From: Conexibacter woesei Iso977N
GTDB taxonomy: Bacteria > Actinomycetota > Thermoleophilia > Solirubrobacterales > Solirubrobacteraceae
DNA: 64,000 nt
Assembly (NCBI RefSeq): GCF_000424625.1
Contig: NZ_AUKG01000002.1
Location: forward strand, 1,178,001 to 1,242,000
Direction: 5' to 3'
Shown: one piece after another, positions 24,748 through 35,200 of the stretch
How the letters are laid out: every line of letters starts with the position of its first letter
Numbering within the stretch: the first letter of the stretch is position 1
Program-made: the position numbers and the translations under genes
The notes under the pieces: model-generated
Told to the model about the DNA's origin: nothing
The model's database searches: none
What the model saw: the letters and a program-made list of their open reading frames with translations, nothing else

Positions 24748-25485
24748 ATGACGCCGATCCTGGACCCGCGGTTCCTGCGCCAGACGCAGTTCGACAGCGC
24801 GGCGCCCGCGGGCACCGCCGTGGTCGTGCACCGGTTCGAGCGCGAGGGTGAGCTCCAGCTGCTGGTGCACCGCGGGAAGACGCCGCTGCGGCGGGCGCGG
24901 ATCAACGTCCGTCCGGAAGCCGGCGACGACCGGCCGGCGGCGTCCGCGCCGGACCTCGGCGGGCCCCGGGCCGCGCCGCCTGCTGCCGCCGCCTTGGACC
25001 TCGCGACGCTGCTGCGACCGGGGGTCCAGGCGCCCGATCCGACCGACCTCGCGCGCGGCGGCTACCTGTCGATCACCTCGTCGGAACCGCTCCCCGAGCA
25101 CCACGTCGTCGTGACCGCAGGCGATGAGGTGGTGCTCGACACCCGCCGGCTCGGGCCGCAATCGGTGTTCGCGGTGACGCTCGTCCGGCCGGGGCGCTAC
25201 CGCCTCGCCAATGCTGTCACGGGCCACGAGGCGGCCGTCGTCGTCACCTACCCCGAGGTCGGCAGGGCGCGCTACCGGCCGCCCGACCCGGTGGAGATCG
25301 AGTGCGGTGCCAAGGGCTTCGGCGCGACCTCCTTCAAGATCTCGCCCGCACAGGGCATCATCTTCCGGCTGGCCACCGAGTCGCGGATCCAGCTCGAGCT
25401 CGTCGAACCCGACGACGGTCCGGCCGCTCGCCGGCCACGGCCGAAGGCCTCGTTCCGGCGCCCCGCGCCGCCGCCGGCGAGCTGA
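24748..25485 (+). CDS. Protein of unknown function, cupredoxin- or beta-sandwich-like
   Basis: This 245-residue protein lies one base after the previous stop, with an AGGAG ribosome-binding site. Residues about 95-175 (EHHVVVTAGDEVVLDTRRLGPQSVFAVTLVRPGRYRLANAVTGHEAAVVVTYP) read like a cupredoxin-type beta-sandwich, though no copper-ligand set is evident. A second small domain (FGATSFKISPAQGIIFRLATESRIQLELVEP) follows and the tail is basic. It is the last gene of the operon, since an ABC transporter gene converges 12 bases later. I cannot assign a function. Confidence 0.72.
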   Translation: MTPILDPRFLRQTQFDSAAPAGTAVVVHRFEREGELQLLVHRGKTPLRRARINVRPEAGDDRPAASAPDLGGPRAAPPAAAALDLATLLRPGVQAPDPTDLARGGYLSITSSEPLPEHHVVVTAGDEVVLDTRRLGPQSVFAVTLVRPGRYRLANAVTGHEAAVVVTYPEVGRARYRPPDPVEIECGAKGFGATSFKISPAQGIIFRLATESRIQLELVEPDDGPAARRPRPKASFRRPAPPPAS

Positions 25486-25497
25486 AGGCGCTCGCGC

Positions 25498-26267
25498 CTA
25501 GCGGATCTCGCCGCGCAGGAACCGGTAGGCGCCGATCCCGACCGGAAGCGCCACCCAGAGCAGCGAGGTCGTCGCGACCTGCGCCCACTCGTGGCCTGAG
25601 AGCGTGTGCGCAGTCAGATCACTGAACGTCTCGCTCTGGTCGGTCCACCTGGCGAGGCCGTGGAGCCCGCCGATCACGTGCGTGACCGCCGAGTAGGCGA
25701 TCGGCAGGACGTAGAGCGCGACGATCGCCGGGGCGGAGATGAGGATCGCCGCGCCCAGGCCGACGCCGGTCAGCATCGAGAGCACCGTGTACAGCACGGT
25801 CTGCAGGACGAGGCCGGTGTCGAGGTGGAACGCGTCGGTGGCCGCCGGGTTGATCGCGGTGCAGAGCGCGGTCAGGACCAGCGCGGCGACGAGCGCCAGG
25901 ATCGACAGGACGATGCTCGCCGCGATCTTGGTGACCAGGACGCGCCCGCGGTGGGGGACGAGCGTGAACGTCTGCAGCGCGGTGCGCTGCGACCACTCGG
26001 AGGTGACGAGCAGGATCCCGACGACCGGCAGCAGGAAGTTGAGGGCCTGCGAGCTGTTGTTGAGGAGGTTGCCCCAGGTGTGATCGCCGTCCGAGCCGCT
26101 GAGCACGGTGATCAGCGCGGTCGCGAGCATCAGCAGGACGACGGAGATCAGCAGCCAGAAGCCGGCGCGCGTGTCGTAGGTCTTGCGCAGCTCGACGCGG
26201 GTGAGCGTCAGCAGGCCGGGCCGTGTGTCGCGGCCAGGGGCGACGGTGGCGGTGGCGGTGGCGGCAC

Positions 26268-26271
<4 letters not shown>
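25498..26271 (-). CDS. ABC-2 type transporter permease
   Basis: The 257-residue protein starts with a soluble stretch (LTLTRVELRKTYDTRAGFWLL), then about six hydrophobic segments, including LLISVVLLMLATALITVL, ALNFLLPVVGILLVTSEW and ILALVAALVLTALC. SEWSQRTALQTFTLVPHRGRVLVTKI is the typical coupling loop of NosY/DrrB-like permeases. ATG 26271 overlaps the stop of the ATPase gene, so the pair forms one exporter. The divergent histidine kinase and response regulator probably regulate it. Confidence 0.9.
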
Positions 26272-27191
<920 letters not shown>

Positions 27192-27281
27192 GGTGGAGAG
27201 GATCTGGGTTTGGGGGTGGCGGCGCGACGGCCGGGGGTCGGTTCTGGGATCGACTTCGGTAGGGGGTCGGAGTGTCCTGCG

Positions 27282-28817
27282 GTGAGTACGGTGCTTGATG
27301 TCATGACTGACGGTGTTGCGCAATGGCAGCGGTTGTTGCTGCCCGCGGCGGTGCTCGCCGAGTCCGACGGCAGACGTACGCCGCGGGACTGGGTGGTCGA
27401 CGCGTTGATGTACGCCTTCGCGGTCGTGTTCGGCGTGGCGATCCTCGGGTCGACGATGTCGTACCGCTCGGACCTGACGATCGGGCTCGACATCGCGTTG
27501 GGGGTCGTGGCGCTCGCCGCGCTGTGGTTCCGGCGGACGCGGCCGATCGAGGTCGCGGTGGTGGCGATCGCGCTGTCGGCGTTCAGCGCGCTGGCCGCGG
27601 CGGCGGCGCTGGCCGCCTGCTTCAACGCGTCGCTGCGGATGAGCAACGGCCGCCGCGTGGCGGCGGTCGGGCTGTTCGGCTGCGTGGGCGCCGCGGTGTC
27701 GGCGTTCTCCTACGGTGCCGCGCACGGCTACGACTGGTCCGGGCTGTTCGTCGGGTTGTTGCTGACGACCGTCGCGATCGGCTGGGGGTTGTTCGCCCGC
27801 GCCCAACGCGAGCTCGTCGCCTCGCTGCACGAACGCGCCGCACGGCTGGAGAACGAACACCGGCTCTACGCCGAGCAGGCCCGCGACGCCGAACGCCGCC
27901 GCATCGCGCGGGAGATGCACGACGTCCTGGCGCACCGCCTGTCGCTGCTGAGCGTGCACGCCGGCGCACTGGAGTTCCGCCCGGACGCGCCGCCAGAGGA
28001 CATCGCGACCGCGGCCTCCATCGTCCGCGCCTCAGCGCACAGCGCGCTGCAGGAGCTTCGCGAGGTCATCGGCGTGCTGCGCGAACCGGACCTCGAAGAG
28101 CCACCCACCGCGTCCCCGCCCGCCGTCACTCCGCCGGCCGCCGCCGCTCCGCCGGCCGCCGCCGCTCCGCCGGCCGCCGCCGCTCCGCCGGCCGCCGCCG
28201 CTCCGCCGGCCGCCGCCGCTCCGCCCGGAACGCCCGCCGCCCCTCCGCCGGCCGCCGCCTCAGCGTCGCCCGCCGCCGCCTCGTCGGCCACCACGCGACT
28301 CGCGGGCGGAGCAGCTCCATCAGCCATCCCCGCTGCGAGGCGGGGTCGTGGGGCGGATGGGACGCGGGCGTGGGCCGGGCCGGGGGAGCGGGCGACGGAT
28401 CCGCCGCAGCCGACGCTTGCCGAGATTCCGGCGTTGGTCGACGAGTCGCGGGCGGCGGGCACGAAGGTGGGGTTGCGGGTCGAGGTCGCCGAGGCTGTAG
28501 AGCTCCCGGCGGCGCTCGGGCGGACCGTCTACCGGATCGTCCAGGAGGGGCTGACCAACGCGCGCAAGCACGCCCCTGCGTCGGCGGTCGAAGTTGTCGT
28601 CGAAGGCGAGCAAGGCAAGGTGGTTGTGTCGGTCGTGAGTCGTCGACCTGTAGGGGTCGTCGCGGCGCCGGGCGGCGCGGCGCTGCCCGGCGCGGGCGCG
28701 GGGCTGATCGGGCTGCGGGAGCGGGTCGCGATCGCGGGTGGCGCGCTGGAGTGCGGGCCGGACGCGACGGGCGACTTCGTCCTGCGCGCGGTCCTGCCGT
28801 GGGAGCCGGCGGCGTGA
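27282..28817 (+). CDS. Sensor histidine kinase (NarL/DesK type) with Pro-Ala repeat linker
   Basis: The 511-residue protein has about five membrane segments in residues 30-165, then a dimerisation domain with the phosphoacceptor in REMHDVLAHRLSLLSVH. The ATP-binding domain near the C-terminus has QEGLTNARKHAP (N box) and GAGLIGLRERVAIAGG (G box). Between them lies a long linker of Ala and Pro encoded by an 18-base tandem repeat, which is unusual inside a kinase. GTG 27282 is the chosen start; ATG 27303 is possible. The stop overlaps the response regulator start. Confidence 0.93.
   Translation: MSTVLDVMTDGVAQWQRLLLPAAVLAESDGRRTPRDWVVDALMYAFAVVFGVAILGSTMSYRSDLTIGLDIALGVVALAALWFRRTRPIEVAVVAIALSAFSALAAAAALAACFNASLRMSNGRRVAAVGLFGCVGAAVSAFSYGAAHGYDWSGLFVGLLLTTVAIGWGLFARAQRELVASLHERAARLENEHRLYAEQARDAERRRIAREMHDVLAHRLSLLSVHAGALEFRPDAPPEDIATAASIVRASAHSALQELREVIGVLREPDLEEPPTASPPAVTPPAAAAPPAAAAPPAAAAPPAAAAPPAAAAPPGTPAAPPPAAASASPAAASSATTRLAGGAAPSAIPAARRGRGADGTRAWAGPGERATDPPQPTLAEIPALVDESRAAGTKVGLRVEVAEAVELPAALGRTVYRIVQEGLTNARKHAPASAVEVVVEGEQGKVVVSVVSRRPVGVVAAPGGAALPGAGAGLIGLRERVAIAGGALECGPDATGDFVLRAVLPWEPAA
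28131..28220. repeat. 18-base tandem repeat inside the kinase gene
   Basis: Five consecutive perfect copies of CCGCCGGCCGCCGCCGCT encode repeated Pro-Pro-Ala-Ala-Ala-Ala. Degenerate copies continue to about 28260. Such a repeat could gain or lose units without shifting the frame. Confidence 0.9.
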
Positions 28818-29476
28818 GCATCCGCGTGGTGTTGGTCGACGACGACGCGCTCGTCCGGTCCGGCCTCAAGATGATGTTGTCGGGTGCGGAGGGCATCGAG
28901 GTCGTCGGCGAGGCCGACGACGGCCGCGGCGTGCTGGCAGCGCTGGACCGCCACCGGCCCGACGTCGTGTTGATGGACATCCGGATGCCGCAAGTCGATG
29001 GCATCGAGGCCACCAGGTTGGTGCGCGAGCAGCCCGACGCGCCCGCGGTCGTCGTGCTGACGACGTTCGACGCCGACGAGCTGGTCCTGCGCGCGCTGCA
29101 GGCGGGCGCCGCCGGGTTCCTGCTGAAGGACACGCCGCCGGCCGAGATCGTCCGGGCGATCGAGACCGTCCACGCCGGCGACGCGATGCTCTCGCCGACC
29201 GTCGCGCGCCGGCTGATCTCGCTGGTCGCGGGCGACGGCGAGGCCGCGGCGCGCGCCGACCGCGCCCGCACCAGGCTGGAGCTGCTCAGCGCCCGCGAGC
29301 ACGAGGTCGCGCTCGCCGTCGGCGAAGGCCGCGCCAACGCCGAGATCGCGACCGAGCTGCACATGTCGGTCGCGACCGTCAAGGCGCACGTCTCGAAGCT
29401 GCTGTCGAAGCTCGGCGTCGAGAACCGCGTCCAAATCGCGTTGTTGGTGCAGTCGGCGGGCAAGGACTACAACTAG
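28814..29476 (+). CDS. LuxR/NarL-family response regulator
   Basis: The 220-residue protein has a receiver domain with VLVDDDALVR, the phosphoacceptor aspartate in DVVLMDIRMPQVDG, the threonine in VVVLTTF and the lysine in FLLKDTPP. The C-terminal LuxR helix-turn-helix (about 150-215) reads LSAREHEVALAVGEGRANAEIATELHMSVATVKAHVSKLLSKL. The GTG 28814 start overlaps the kinase stop. It is the cognate partner of the kinase and the probable activator of the divergent ABC exporter. Confidence 0.95.
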   Translation: MSIRVVLVDDDALVRSGLKMMLSGAEGIEVVGEADDGRGVLAALDRHRPDVVLMDIRMPQVDGIEATRLVREQPDAPAVVVLTTFDADELVLRALQAGAAGFLLKDTPPAEIVRAIETVHAGDAMLSPTVARRLISLVAGDGEAAARADRARTRLELLSAREHEVALAVGEGRANAEIATELHMSVATVKAHVSKLLSKLGVENRVQIALLVQSAGKDYN

Positions 29477-29526
29477 CTGCATTGCAGCGCCTCGGCGCAT
29501 CGGGCGCGCGAAGTGCCGGCCTTCTG

Positions 29527-30498
29527 TCAGAGGGCGACGCGCAGGAGCCGGCCGGCTTCGGCGACGTAGAGCCGCCGGCCGGCGAGCAGCGGCGTCAGCG
29601 GCGCCGGTCGTGACGCGCTGCGGACCCGTCCGGTGGCGAGCGAACGCACCACGAGCCGCCCGCGCCTGTCGTTCTCGGTCCACGCGACGAAGTCCCTGGT
29701 GATCACCGGGTCGGAGCACTGGACGTGGCGGCAGATCCTCAGCGTTCGCGGCGCCCGGCCGCAGTGTTGGAGCTGGACGACCCCGGGCGGAGCCTCGATG
29801 TCGGCGTAGCGCGTGCCCGCTGCCCACGGACCCGCCCGTGCGAGCTCGTCCGCCAGCACGACGCCGAGGCCTGACGTGTCAGGGACGGTGGGACGCTCGA
29901 CGGGCGAGCACAGCGGCCGCATGAGCGCGGCGCGGTCGAGGTCGGGGACGAACGAGGCGCCGGGATCGTCGCTGACCAGGCGACCGGTGCGGCGGCTGAT
30001 CCACGCCACCGTCGTGGAGTGGTAGCTGAAGAAGCGCACGCGCGCCCAACGTGCACCGATCGCTTCGTAGCGCGACCCGTCCGCGGTCGCCACGTCGTGT
30101 GGCGGTACCGGGAGCGCGGTTCGCGATCCGGTCGCCAGGTCGAGGGTCGCGCCCGTCTCGAAGCCGTCCCGGCCCTCGCATTCCCACAGGAGCGTTGCGG
30201 CGTGTGCATCGGAGAAGAAGCACCCGGCGGGAGAGGCGACCGTCGATCGCTTCCCGGTCCTCGTGTCGAGGACGGTCACCGCCGCGCCAAGCGTCGTACC
30301 GCTGGCGGCGATGTAGCGCTCACCGTCACTGCGCACGTGCGGGCCGATCGGGCCGACGTCATGCAGCAGTAGCCGGCTGCCCGCCGCCGGAGCTGGGCCG
30401 ATCGCGGCCAACAACAGCATCGCGAACAGCGCCGCCGTCGGGTGAGCGACGCGTGCATGAAGCGCGCGACCGGCTCGCTGGATCGGCGTCGGGCCCAT
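29527..30498 (-). CDS. Secreted protein with probable beta-propeller repeats
   Basis: From ATG 30498 the 323-residue protein starts with a basic stretch and a hydrophobic core (AALFAMLLLAAIGPAPAAG), a probable signal peptide. The rest has repeated strand patterns such as ERYIAASGTTLGAAVTVLDTRTG, TLLWECEG, GATLDLATGSRT and FVAWTENDRRGRLVVRSLATG, which suggest a TolB- or WD-like propeller. Cysteine pairs suit an extracytoplasmic location. An in-frame ATG at 30558 would place 20 basic residues before the signal. No specific function can be given. Confidence 0.65.
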   Translation of the reverse strand: MGPTPIQRAGRALHARVAHPTAALFAMLLLAAIGPAPAAGSRLLLHDVGPIGPHVRSDGERYIAASGTTLGAAVTVLDTRTGKRSTVASPAGCFFSDAHAATLLWECEGRDGFETGATLDLATGSRTALPVPPHDVATADGSRYEAIGARWARVRFFSYHSTTVAWISRRTGRLVSDDPGASFVPDLDRAALMRPLCSPVERPTVPDTSGLGVVLADELARAGPWAAGTRYADIEAPPGVVQLQHCGRAPRTLRICRHVQCSDPVITRDFVAWTENDRRGRLVVRSLATGRVRSASRPAPLTPLLAGRRLYVAEAGRLLRVAL

Positions 30499-30595
30499 CG
30501 CAAGTGGGAACGCGTCGCTCCGACGGGAGTTGCGCGCGCGGAGGCGGCGGCGCGCCACGTCAGCGACCGAGGAGTCGCGCGCGGAGACGCCGGGG

Positions 30596-31213
30596 TCAGG
30601 CGGTGCGCGGCTGGAGGCCGAGCATGAGGCGCTGCATGGCGTCGTCGAGGAGGTCGTTGAGGGGTTCTTCGCCGAGGAAGCCGGTGTTGGCGAGGGCGAC
30701 GAGGCCTTGGAGGGCGGCGAAGGCGACGATCGCGACGCGCTCGGGGTCGCCGGGGACGACGGCGCCGGCGGCTTGGCCGGCGGCGACGGCTTCCAGGGCG
30801 GGGGCGAAGGCGCGCTCGCCGGCCTCGGTCAGCTCGGGCGGGCCGCCGGCCTTGTGCTTGGCGGCGAACATCAGCTCGATCAGCGCGGGGTGGGCGGTCG
30901 CGTAGCCGGTGTAGGCGCGGGCGAGCGAGAGCATCTGCGCGTCGAAGCGCGGCTCGGCGTTGTTGATGGCCTTGGCGAGGACCGCGCCGAGCTGCTCGAA
31001 GCCGTTGAGCGCGAGGGCGTCGAGGAGCGCCTGCTTGTCGGGGAAGTGGCGACGGGGCGCGGCGTGGCTGACACCGACCTCGCGAGCGAGCTCGCGCAGC
31101 GACAGATCCTGCGCGCCGGTCGTCTCCAGCGCGCGCTCGGCCGCGGCGAGCAGCGCCTCACGGAGGTTGCCGTGGTGGTAGGGACGGGCGGTCGTGGTCA
31201 ACTCGGTGGACAT
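30596..31213 (-). CDS. TetR-family transcriptional regulator
   Basis: The 205-residue protein has the helix-turn-helix at about 15-62 (ALLAAAERALETTGAQDLSLRELAREVGVSHAAPRRHFPDK) and a C-terminal ligand-binding domain of the WHG-like kind (ALIELMFAAKH, FAALQGLVALANTGF). It diverges from the SDR gene, with 74 bases between starts. The intergenic region carries GACA/TGTC palindromes over the SDR promoter, so this protein very probably represses the SDR gene and perhaps itself. Confidence 0.93.
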   Translation of the reverse strand: MSTELTTTARPYHHGNLREALLAAAERALETTGAQDLSLRELAREVGVSHAAPRRHFPDKQALLDALALNGFEQLGAVLAKAINNAEPRFDAQMLSLARAYTGYATAHPALIELMFAAKHKAGGPPELTEAGERAFAPALEAVAAGQAAGAVVPGDPERVAIVAFAALQGLVALANTGFLGEEPLNDLLDDAMQRLMLGLQPRTA

Positions 31214-31236
31214 GGTAACCGGGATGTGTTGGCGTC

Positions 31237-31281
31237 GACAGCATTGTTGTCATTGACATCTTTGTCGGCGGCGTCTACATT
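31237..31281 (+). promoter_or_regulatory. SDR promoter with interleaved operators (leaderless)
   Basis: TTGACA (31253-31258) and TACATT (31276-31281) are 17 bases apart, a near-consensus promoter. The -10 box ends six bases before ATG 31288, so the mRNA should be leaderless. Three interleaved palindromes cover it: GACA-N7-TGTC (31237-31251), TGTCATTGACA (31248-31258) and GACA-N4-TGTC (31255-31266). The divergent TetR protein is the likely ligand-responsive repressor. Confidence 0.85.
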
Positions 31282-31287
31282 CGCCGC

Positions 31288-32217
31288 ATGCCTTCTTCCT
31301 CCTCCTCGAAGTGGACCGCCGCCGATCTCCCGGATCTGGCCGGGCGGGTGATCGTCGTGACGGGCGCGTCGAGCGGTCTCGGGACGGTGACCGCGCGCGA
31401 GCTGACGCGGGCCGGTGCCCACGTGGTGCTCGCGGTGCGCGATGTGGCGAAGGGCTCGCGGGTCGCGGAGGGGTTCGCGTCGGGTGCCGGGTCGTGGGAG
31501 GTCCGGGCGCTGGACCTCGCGTCGCTGGAGTCGGTCCGGGCGTTCGCGGCGGGGTGGTCCGGGCCGCTGGACATCTTGATCAACAACGCGGGGATCATGG
31601 CGGTGCCGCAGGGCAAGACCGTCGACGGGTTCGAGCTGCAGATCGGGACCAACCACCTCGGCCACTTCGCGCTGACGAACCTGCTGCTGGGCAACGTGAC
31701 CGACCGCGTCGTGACGGTCTCGTCGGGCGCGCACCGGATCGGCAGGGTCGACCTGGAGGACTTGAACTGGGAGCGCCGCCGCTACCGGGCGTGGCCGGCC
31801 TACGGGCAGACCAAGTTGTCCAACTTGCTGTTCACGAGGGAGCTGCAGCGGCGGCTGACCGAGGCGGGCTCGGACGTGCGCGCGGTCGCGGCGCACCCCG
31901 GCTACGCGAGCACGCACCTGCAGGATCACACGGGCTCGAGGGTCCAGGACGTGCTGATGGCCTCGCTCGGCAACCGGCTGTTCGCGCAGAGCGACGAGAT
32001 GGGCGCGCTGCCGACGCTGTTCGCCGCGACCCAGGACATCCCGGGCGACTCGTTCGTCGGGCCGGACGGGTTCATGGAGCAGCGCGGCCACCCGCACCTG
32101 GTCGGCCGGACCCGCGTCGCCCGCGACGCCGACGTCGCGCGCGGCCTGTGGGAGCTGAGCGAGCGCCTGACGGGCGTGAGCAGCGGCGTTGGCGCCGCGC
32201 CGCGTACTGCCGTGTAG
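31288..32217 (+). CDS. Short-chain dehydrogenase/reductase
   Basis: The 309-residue protein has the NAD(P)-binding motif VTGASSGLG, the NNAGIM motif, the catalytic serine region VVTVSSGAH and YGQTK (Y-x-x-x-K). The layout with DLEDLNWERRRYRAWPAYGQTKLSN resembles the retinol dehydrogenase/protochlorophyllide reductase-like group of SDRs. The substrate is unknown. It is under a strong predicted promoter with operators for the divergent TetR protein, which suggests substrate-induced expression. Confidence 0.93.
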   Translation: MPSSSSSKWTAADLPDLAGRVIVVTGASSGLGTVTARELTRAGAHVVLAVRDVAKGSRVAEGFASGAGSWEVRALDLASLESVRAFAAGWSGPLDILINNAGIMAVPQGKTVDGFELQIGTNHLGHFALTNLLLGNVTDRVVTVSSGAHRIGRVDLEDLNWERRRYRAWPAYGQTKLSNLLFTRELQRRLTEAGSDVRAVAAHPGYASTHLQDHTGSRVQDVLMASLGNRLFAQSDEMGALPTLFAATQDIPGDSFVGPDGFMEQRGHPHLVGRTRVARDADVARGLWELSERLTGVSSGVGAAPRTAV

Positions 32218-32219
32218 GA

Positions 32220-35200
32220 CTACAACAAGCTGGTCTGCTCGCCGTAGGGCGACTCGTGGATCGAGGGACCCGTGAGGGCGGCGAGCTCCTCGGCGAGCGT
32301 CGGCGTCGGGGCGTCCTCGGGCTGGTGGTCGGCCGGAGCGTCGTCGTCCTCTGGCGCCGAGGAGACGGGCTCGGGCTCGGGCTCGGCGGTGCGGCCGGAG
32401 TCGTCCGCGTTGGAGTGCTCGGCGTCGGAAGCGATGGGCTCGAAGACGGCCGGCTCGGGCTCGGAGGCGATCGGCTCGGGCTCGGCCTCGGCGGCGGCGA
32501 TGGCGGGAAGCGCGGAGGGGGCGGCCGCCTCGATGGGCTGGCGCTCGGCGAGGGTGATGAGGTCGAGGGATGACGCGGGGATCGTCGAGGCTGCCAGCGA
32601 GATGAGGTGGCGGTGGTGGGTGAGGACGATGACCTGGGTCGACTCGGCGAGGGAGGCGAGGGCGGTGAGGATGCGGCGGGCGCGGTCGTCGTCGGATTCG
32701 AGGAGGACGTCGTCGAAGAGGACGGGGACCGGCTCGGAGGTCGTCACGTGGCGCTCGATCGCGGCGAGGCGGAGGGCGAGGAAGAGCTGCTCGCGGGTGC
32801 CGTCGCTGAGCTCCTCGACGCGGCGGCGGGAGCCGTCGGCGGTGATCGCGATCAGGACGTCCTCGTCGCGGTCGTCGACGTCGGTCTCCAGGCGCGCGAA
32901 GCGCTCGCAGGTGAGCGCGGGGAACAGCTCGTTCGCGCGGCTCAGCAGCGGCCCCTCGTGGGCGCTGCGGTAGCTGGCGATCGCGTCGCGCAGGACCTTC
33001 TGGGCGAGGCGCGCACGGGCGTAGCGCTCGGCGACCGCGCGGATCTCGGCTTCGAGCGTCGCGGACTCCTGGCGCAGCGCTGCCGCCTCGTCGGAGCGCT
33101 CCAGCCGGGCCAGCTCGTCCTGTGCGCGCGTGACTGCGGCTGCGGCTTCGTCGCGCGCGTCGCGCTCGCGGGCGATGCGGGACCTGAGGTCATCGGCCTG
33201 GACGGCGGCGTCGTCGGCGTCGAGGTCGGCGACGGCGGCCGCGACCTGGTCGGCCGGCTGGCCGCCCGCGCGGGCGAGGTCGCCGTCGAGCGAGGCGATC
33301 TCCTCGCGCAGCGCCGCGGCGCGCGCGGCGCGCTGCTCGTGCTCGATCAGCTCGGCGTCGTCGGTCGCGCCGGCGGTCGCGCGGAGCGCGGCCAGCTCCT
33401 GGTCGGCCTCGGCGACGACGGCCTGGTGCTCGGCCTCGTCGCGCTCGAGGTCGGCGATCGCAGTGGCGAGCGCGGCGCGCTCGGCGGCCGCGGCGCGCGC
33501 GGCGGTCGCGCGGCGGTGCAGCTCCTGGGCGGCCGCGAGCGCGGGGCGGTCGGTGAGGTCGGGCGTCAGCTGCGCGACGTGGGTCGCCACGTCGGCCTCG
33601 AACGCCTCGCGAGCCGCGTCGAGCGCGGCGAGCTCTTCGGTCAGCGATGCTGCGCGGTCTTGGTCGCGTGCGGCCTGCTCCAGCGTGCGCAGGGTGGTGA
33701 GCGCGTCGTCGGGCGCGAGGTTCTCGGCCAGGCCGCAGCCGTCGCGCAGCGTCGTCCACTCGGAGGTCCAGGCGGTGAGCGCGGCCTCGGCGCGGGCCGC
33801 GTCGGCCTGCGCGTCCTCCAGGCCGGAGGCGGTGCGCGCGACGGCCTCGGCCGCGCGGGTCGCGCGGTCGGCGTCGGCGCGGAGGGACTCCAGCCGCGTC
33901 TCGGCCAGCTCGATGAGCGTCGCCAGCGGGACGTCGGCGGAAGGCTCGGCGTCGCGTGGCGCGGAGGGCGCGGCGTCGTCGCTCGTCGGCGGCGCGGTGG
34001 CGGCGAGGGCCGTGCGGAGGGAGGTGGTGTGGTCGGTGCGGAGGTGGGTCGCCGTGGTCGCGCGGGTCGCGGCTTCGGTGGCGGTGCGGAGGTGGGTGAG
34101 GGTGGTCTCGCGGCGGGAGAGGAAGGTGCCGGCGGAGGCGGGTGTCGGCGCGGCGTCGCCGGCTGCGGACCAGGCGGAGATCCAGGCGGTGGTCGCGCGT
34201 TCGATCGCGGCGGTGTGGCGCTCGCGACGGGCGGTGAGGTCGGTGGTGTCGCGGGCGAGCTTGGTGAGGTTGCGCTCGATGTCGGCGAGGCGGGTGACGT
34301 CCTCGGCGTGGCGGAGGCGCTCGTCGGCGACGTCGTCGGCCTCGGTCGTCGTCAGCTCGTGCTCGACCGCGAGCTGCTCGACATCGGCGACCGGCGCTTC
34401 GGAGACCAGCGCCTCGCGGACCTTCGACCATGTCGCCTCGCGGGCAACGCGCGCGGCGTCGAGCGCGGAGGCGTCGAGGACCGGCGCCTCGGCGCCGAGG
34501 TCGTCGCGCTGGGCCTCGAGGTGGCGGATCGTCTCGGCGATCGTGTCGGACTCGGTCTCGAGCGCCGTGCGGATGCGCTCGGCCTCGACGACGTCGCCGA
34601 GCAGCCGTTCGATCGTCTCGCGGTCGGGGACCGGGATCGCGGCGAGCGCCTCGGCGTCGCCGCCCGCGGTCCGGTCGGCGGCCGCGCGGGCCGCGCGCTC
34701 GTCGGCGCGGGCGCGGGCGATCTCCTCGTCCACGTCGCCAGCGCGGCGGGCGCCGCGGAGCGCCGCGGTCAACATGGTGTCGTCGGTCGCGGCCGGGGCG
34801 GGCGCGGCGTCGCGCGCGGCGCGTTCGGCTGCGCGCCGCGCGTCCTCGACCGCCGCGCGGGCCGACGTCGCCGCCTGCTGCACGCCGGTCCGTGCCTGGA
34901 GGTGCGCCTCCAGGCGGTCACGTGCGTCGGCGTCGAGCGTGAGCCGCGCGGCGCCGGACGCGGCGAGGTTCGGCGTCAGCGACGCGAGCTGGTCGGCGAG
35001 CGAGGCCTGAAGCGTTGTGAGGGCGGTCGAGAGGGAGGCGCGGCGGACGGTCTCGGACTCGATCGAGGAGGCGGTCGCTGCGAGGGCCTCCAGCGCCGGG
35101 GCGGCGGGGAGGAAGGCGTCGTCGACCGCCAGCTCCGACGTGCGGGCGCGGGCGCGGGCCAGCTCGCGGGTCGTCGCGGCGGCGGCCGCGGCGGCTGTCG

